A stretch of 8,206 nt of DNA from the NCBI GenBank assembly GCA_005878685.1, contig VBLN01000197.1, forward strand, positions 312 to 8,517. Direction: 5' to 3'. Origin of the DNA: Deltaproteobacteria bacterium. GTDB taxonomy: Bacteria > Desulfobacterota > Binatia > UBA9968. A program made the position numbers and the translations under genes. Shown here piece by piece: positions 7,220 to 8,206 of this stretch; the first letter of the stretch is position 1; each line of letters starts with the position of its first letter. Below the pieces are notes generated by a model. The model was not told where the DNA came from. It made no database searches and saw only the letters and a program-made list of their open reading frames with translations.

Positions 7220-7617
7220 TGACTATTGCCCAAACGAGGGAGAAGCCGCCCAGGAAAATTCTCGTAGTCGAAGACAGCGAGGACAACCGGGATATCGTTG
7301 TCTTACGACTTAAGAGAATGGGCAGTTATGCGGTTTTAGAGGCCTCTAACGGGAAGGAGGCCCTCGAACTCGCCGCTCAGTCCAAGCCGGATCTGATCTT
7401 CATGGATCTGAATATGCCAGTCATGGATGGCTGGGAGGCCACCAGCGCTCTGCGCAAAACTGAGTGGGGTAAAACTCTTCCGGTTATCGTGTTAACGGCT
7501 TACACCACTGAGGAGGATCGACAGAGGGCGTTCGAAGCAGGATGCAACGACTTCATCGCCAAGCCCATCCTGGACTACCAGATAATCCAGAAAAAAGTGG
7601 AACAGCTTCTGAGCTGA
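7216..7617 (+). CDS. Stand-alone CheY-like response regulator receiver
   Basis: A 133-residue single-domain receiver. The acidic pocket is Glu19/Asp20, the phospho-acceptor is Asp64 (FMDLNMPVMDGW), the switch Thr is 94 and the conserved Lys is 116 (AKPI). A short basic N-terminal tail precedes the domain and nothing follows it, so there is no DNA-binding or enzymatic output. The start overlaps the upstream stop as ATGA; a second ATG follows directly at 7219, so the exact first residue is open. It most likely accepts phosphate from the hybrid kinase of the same operon and acts by protein contact or as a phosphate shuttle, as in DivK or Spo0F type relays (inference). It ends 27 bp from the convergent gene, and no convincing terminator separates them. 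Confidence 0.93.
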   Translation: MMTIAQTREKPPRKILVVEDSEDNRDIVVLRLKRMGSYAVLEASNGKEALELAAQSKPDLIFMDLNMPVMDGWEATSALRKTEWGKTLPVIVLTAYTTEEDRQRAFEAGCNDFIAKPILDYQIIQKKVEQLLS

Positions 7618-7644
7618 AGGTTACACCGGTTCTGCAGCTTTCTC

Positions 7645-8206
7645 CTACCGCTCAGAAACATAAACATACCCGTCCATAAGCAGACGCGCAGTACGAGCCA
7701 GGGCCGCCTTAGTAAGTTCTAGCCGGCCGTTCCTTTTCTCCACCTCCATCTCGACCTGCATCGTACCCGAAGGATGGCCGATTCTAATGGCAGGCGGGTT
7801 GGTGGGTTGCGCCTCGCGATAAATCTCGTTGACCAGTGTCCCCTCGATCTTGGCTGCGGCGCCCAGACAAACCGCTCCGGTTACCGCGTAGGCCTTATGG
7901 AGTTTCTGGAGAGCGGTCATTCGCGCGACGATGTCGACGTCAGGCGCATCTACCTTTCCCTTGGGTGTCCGATAGGAGGTTGGCGGTGAAACAAAAGCGA
8001 TTTTCGGGAAGCCCGGACTCTTTTGGGTCGCGTCTTCTCTCGGGGCAATTCCCATGATCTCGGCGACGACTGAGCGGATCTCTTCGCACTTGTTCAAGAG
8101 GACGTCATTGGCGGCGATCTCTTCCATGGTTTCATTCCCCTTGAGACCCAGATCTATGGCGCGCACAAAAACAAACGGATTCGCGGCATCCACCATGGAA
8201 ACAGTG
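7645..8206 (-). CDS. PrpF-family isomerase (2-methylaconitate isomerase / oxalomesaconate tautomerase type), C-terminal part
   Basis: The frame runs off the right edge: codons for Thr-Val-Ser precede the Met at 8194-8196, and the stretch TVSMVDAANP is internal to the family, so that Met is not the start. About 186 of an expected 380-400 residues are present. Family signatures seen are VDAANPFVFVRA, LHKAYAVTGAVCLGAAAKIEGT, IRIGHPSG and a C-terminal RTARLLMDGYVYV. PrpF proteins have a diaminopimelate-epimerase-like fold and isomerise or tautomerise tricarboxylate-like acids, for example in the 2-methylcitrate cycle or gallate degradation. The catalytic N-terminal half lies outside, so the substrate cannot be assigned and I give no gene symbol. 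The gene is convergent with the signalling operon and has no evident functional tie to it. Confidence 0.88.
   Translation of the reverse strand, partial: TVSMVDAANPFVFVRAIDLGLKGNETMEEIAANDVLLNKCEEIRSVVAEIMGIAPREDATQKSPGFPKIAFVSPPTSYRTPKGKVDAPDVDIVARMTALQKLHKAYAVTGAVCLGAAAKIEGTLVNEIYREAQPTNPPAIRIGHPSGTMQVEMEVEKRNGRLELTKAALARTARLLMDGYVYVSER

Noticed and set aside
7603..7616. Small hairpin CAGCT-TCTG-AGCTG, followed on the minus strand by a run of six T, as a terminator for the PrpF-family gene
   Set aside because: The stem is only 5 bp, the T-run starts 6 bases away, and the element lies within the end of the receiver gene. Too weak to call.
1..8206. CRISPR arrays, tRNA or rRNA genes, insertion sequences, attachment sites
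   Set aside because: No regularly spaced repeats, cloverleaf-like sequences, transposase motifs or terminal inverted repeats were seen; almost all of the window is coding.

Overview
The window is a dense signal-transduction cluster on the + strand, followed by the 3' part of a metabolic gene on the - strand. It comes from a bacterium that uses sigma-54: there is an NtrC-type activator and a near-consensus -24/-12 promoter. Moderate GC content, NtrB/NtrC-like proteins and a seven-TM-type membrane kinase fit a Gram-negative lineage such as Deltaproteobacteria, Nitrospirota or NC10. The sequence alone does not fix the taxon.

Region 1 (1-5148) reads as one operon of three genes. The first is a membrane histidine kinase (TM segments, GAF, HisKA, HATPase), cut by the left edge. 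The second is a 620-residue fusion with a receiver-like domain, a sigma-54-type AAA+ domain and a HisKA/HATPase-like domain. Almost every catalytic motif in it is replaced, while the phospho-acceptor-type His motif is kept. The third is a complete NtrC-family regulator (receiver, AAA+, Fis-type HTH). The middle protein therefore looks like a degenerate chimera of its two neighbours.

Region 2 (5149-5375) is a 227-bp regulatory gap. It holds a sigma-54 promoter (5323-5338) with exact GG-N10-GC spacing. A 9-bp-arm inverted repeat (5187-5224) lies about 140 bp upstream of the predicted start, at a usual enhancer distance. A 16-bp AT-rich dyad (5272-5287) lies between them.

Region 3 (5376-7617) is a second operon with overlapping gene ends, probably transcribed from that promoter. 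It encodes a soluble receiver-kinase hybrid, a Cys/His-rich protein that I do not recognise and that has an internal repeat, and a stand-alone receiver. None of the three carries a visible DNA-binding domain.

Region 4 (7645-8206, - strand) is the C-terminal part of a PrpF-family isomerase, convergent with region 3 and cut by the right edge.

The inferred circuit is as follows. The membrane kinase senses a signal and phosphorylates the NtrC-type regulator. The pseudoenzyme fusion tunes, scaffolds or dephosphorylates that pair. The activated regulator switches on the second, cytoplasmic phosphorelay operon through the sigma-54 promoter. The individual protein assignments are well supported by motifs; the wiring is inference.
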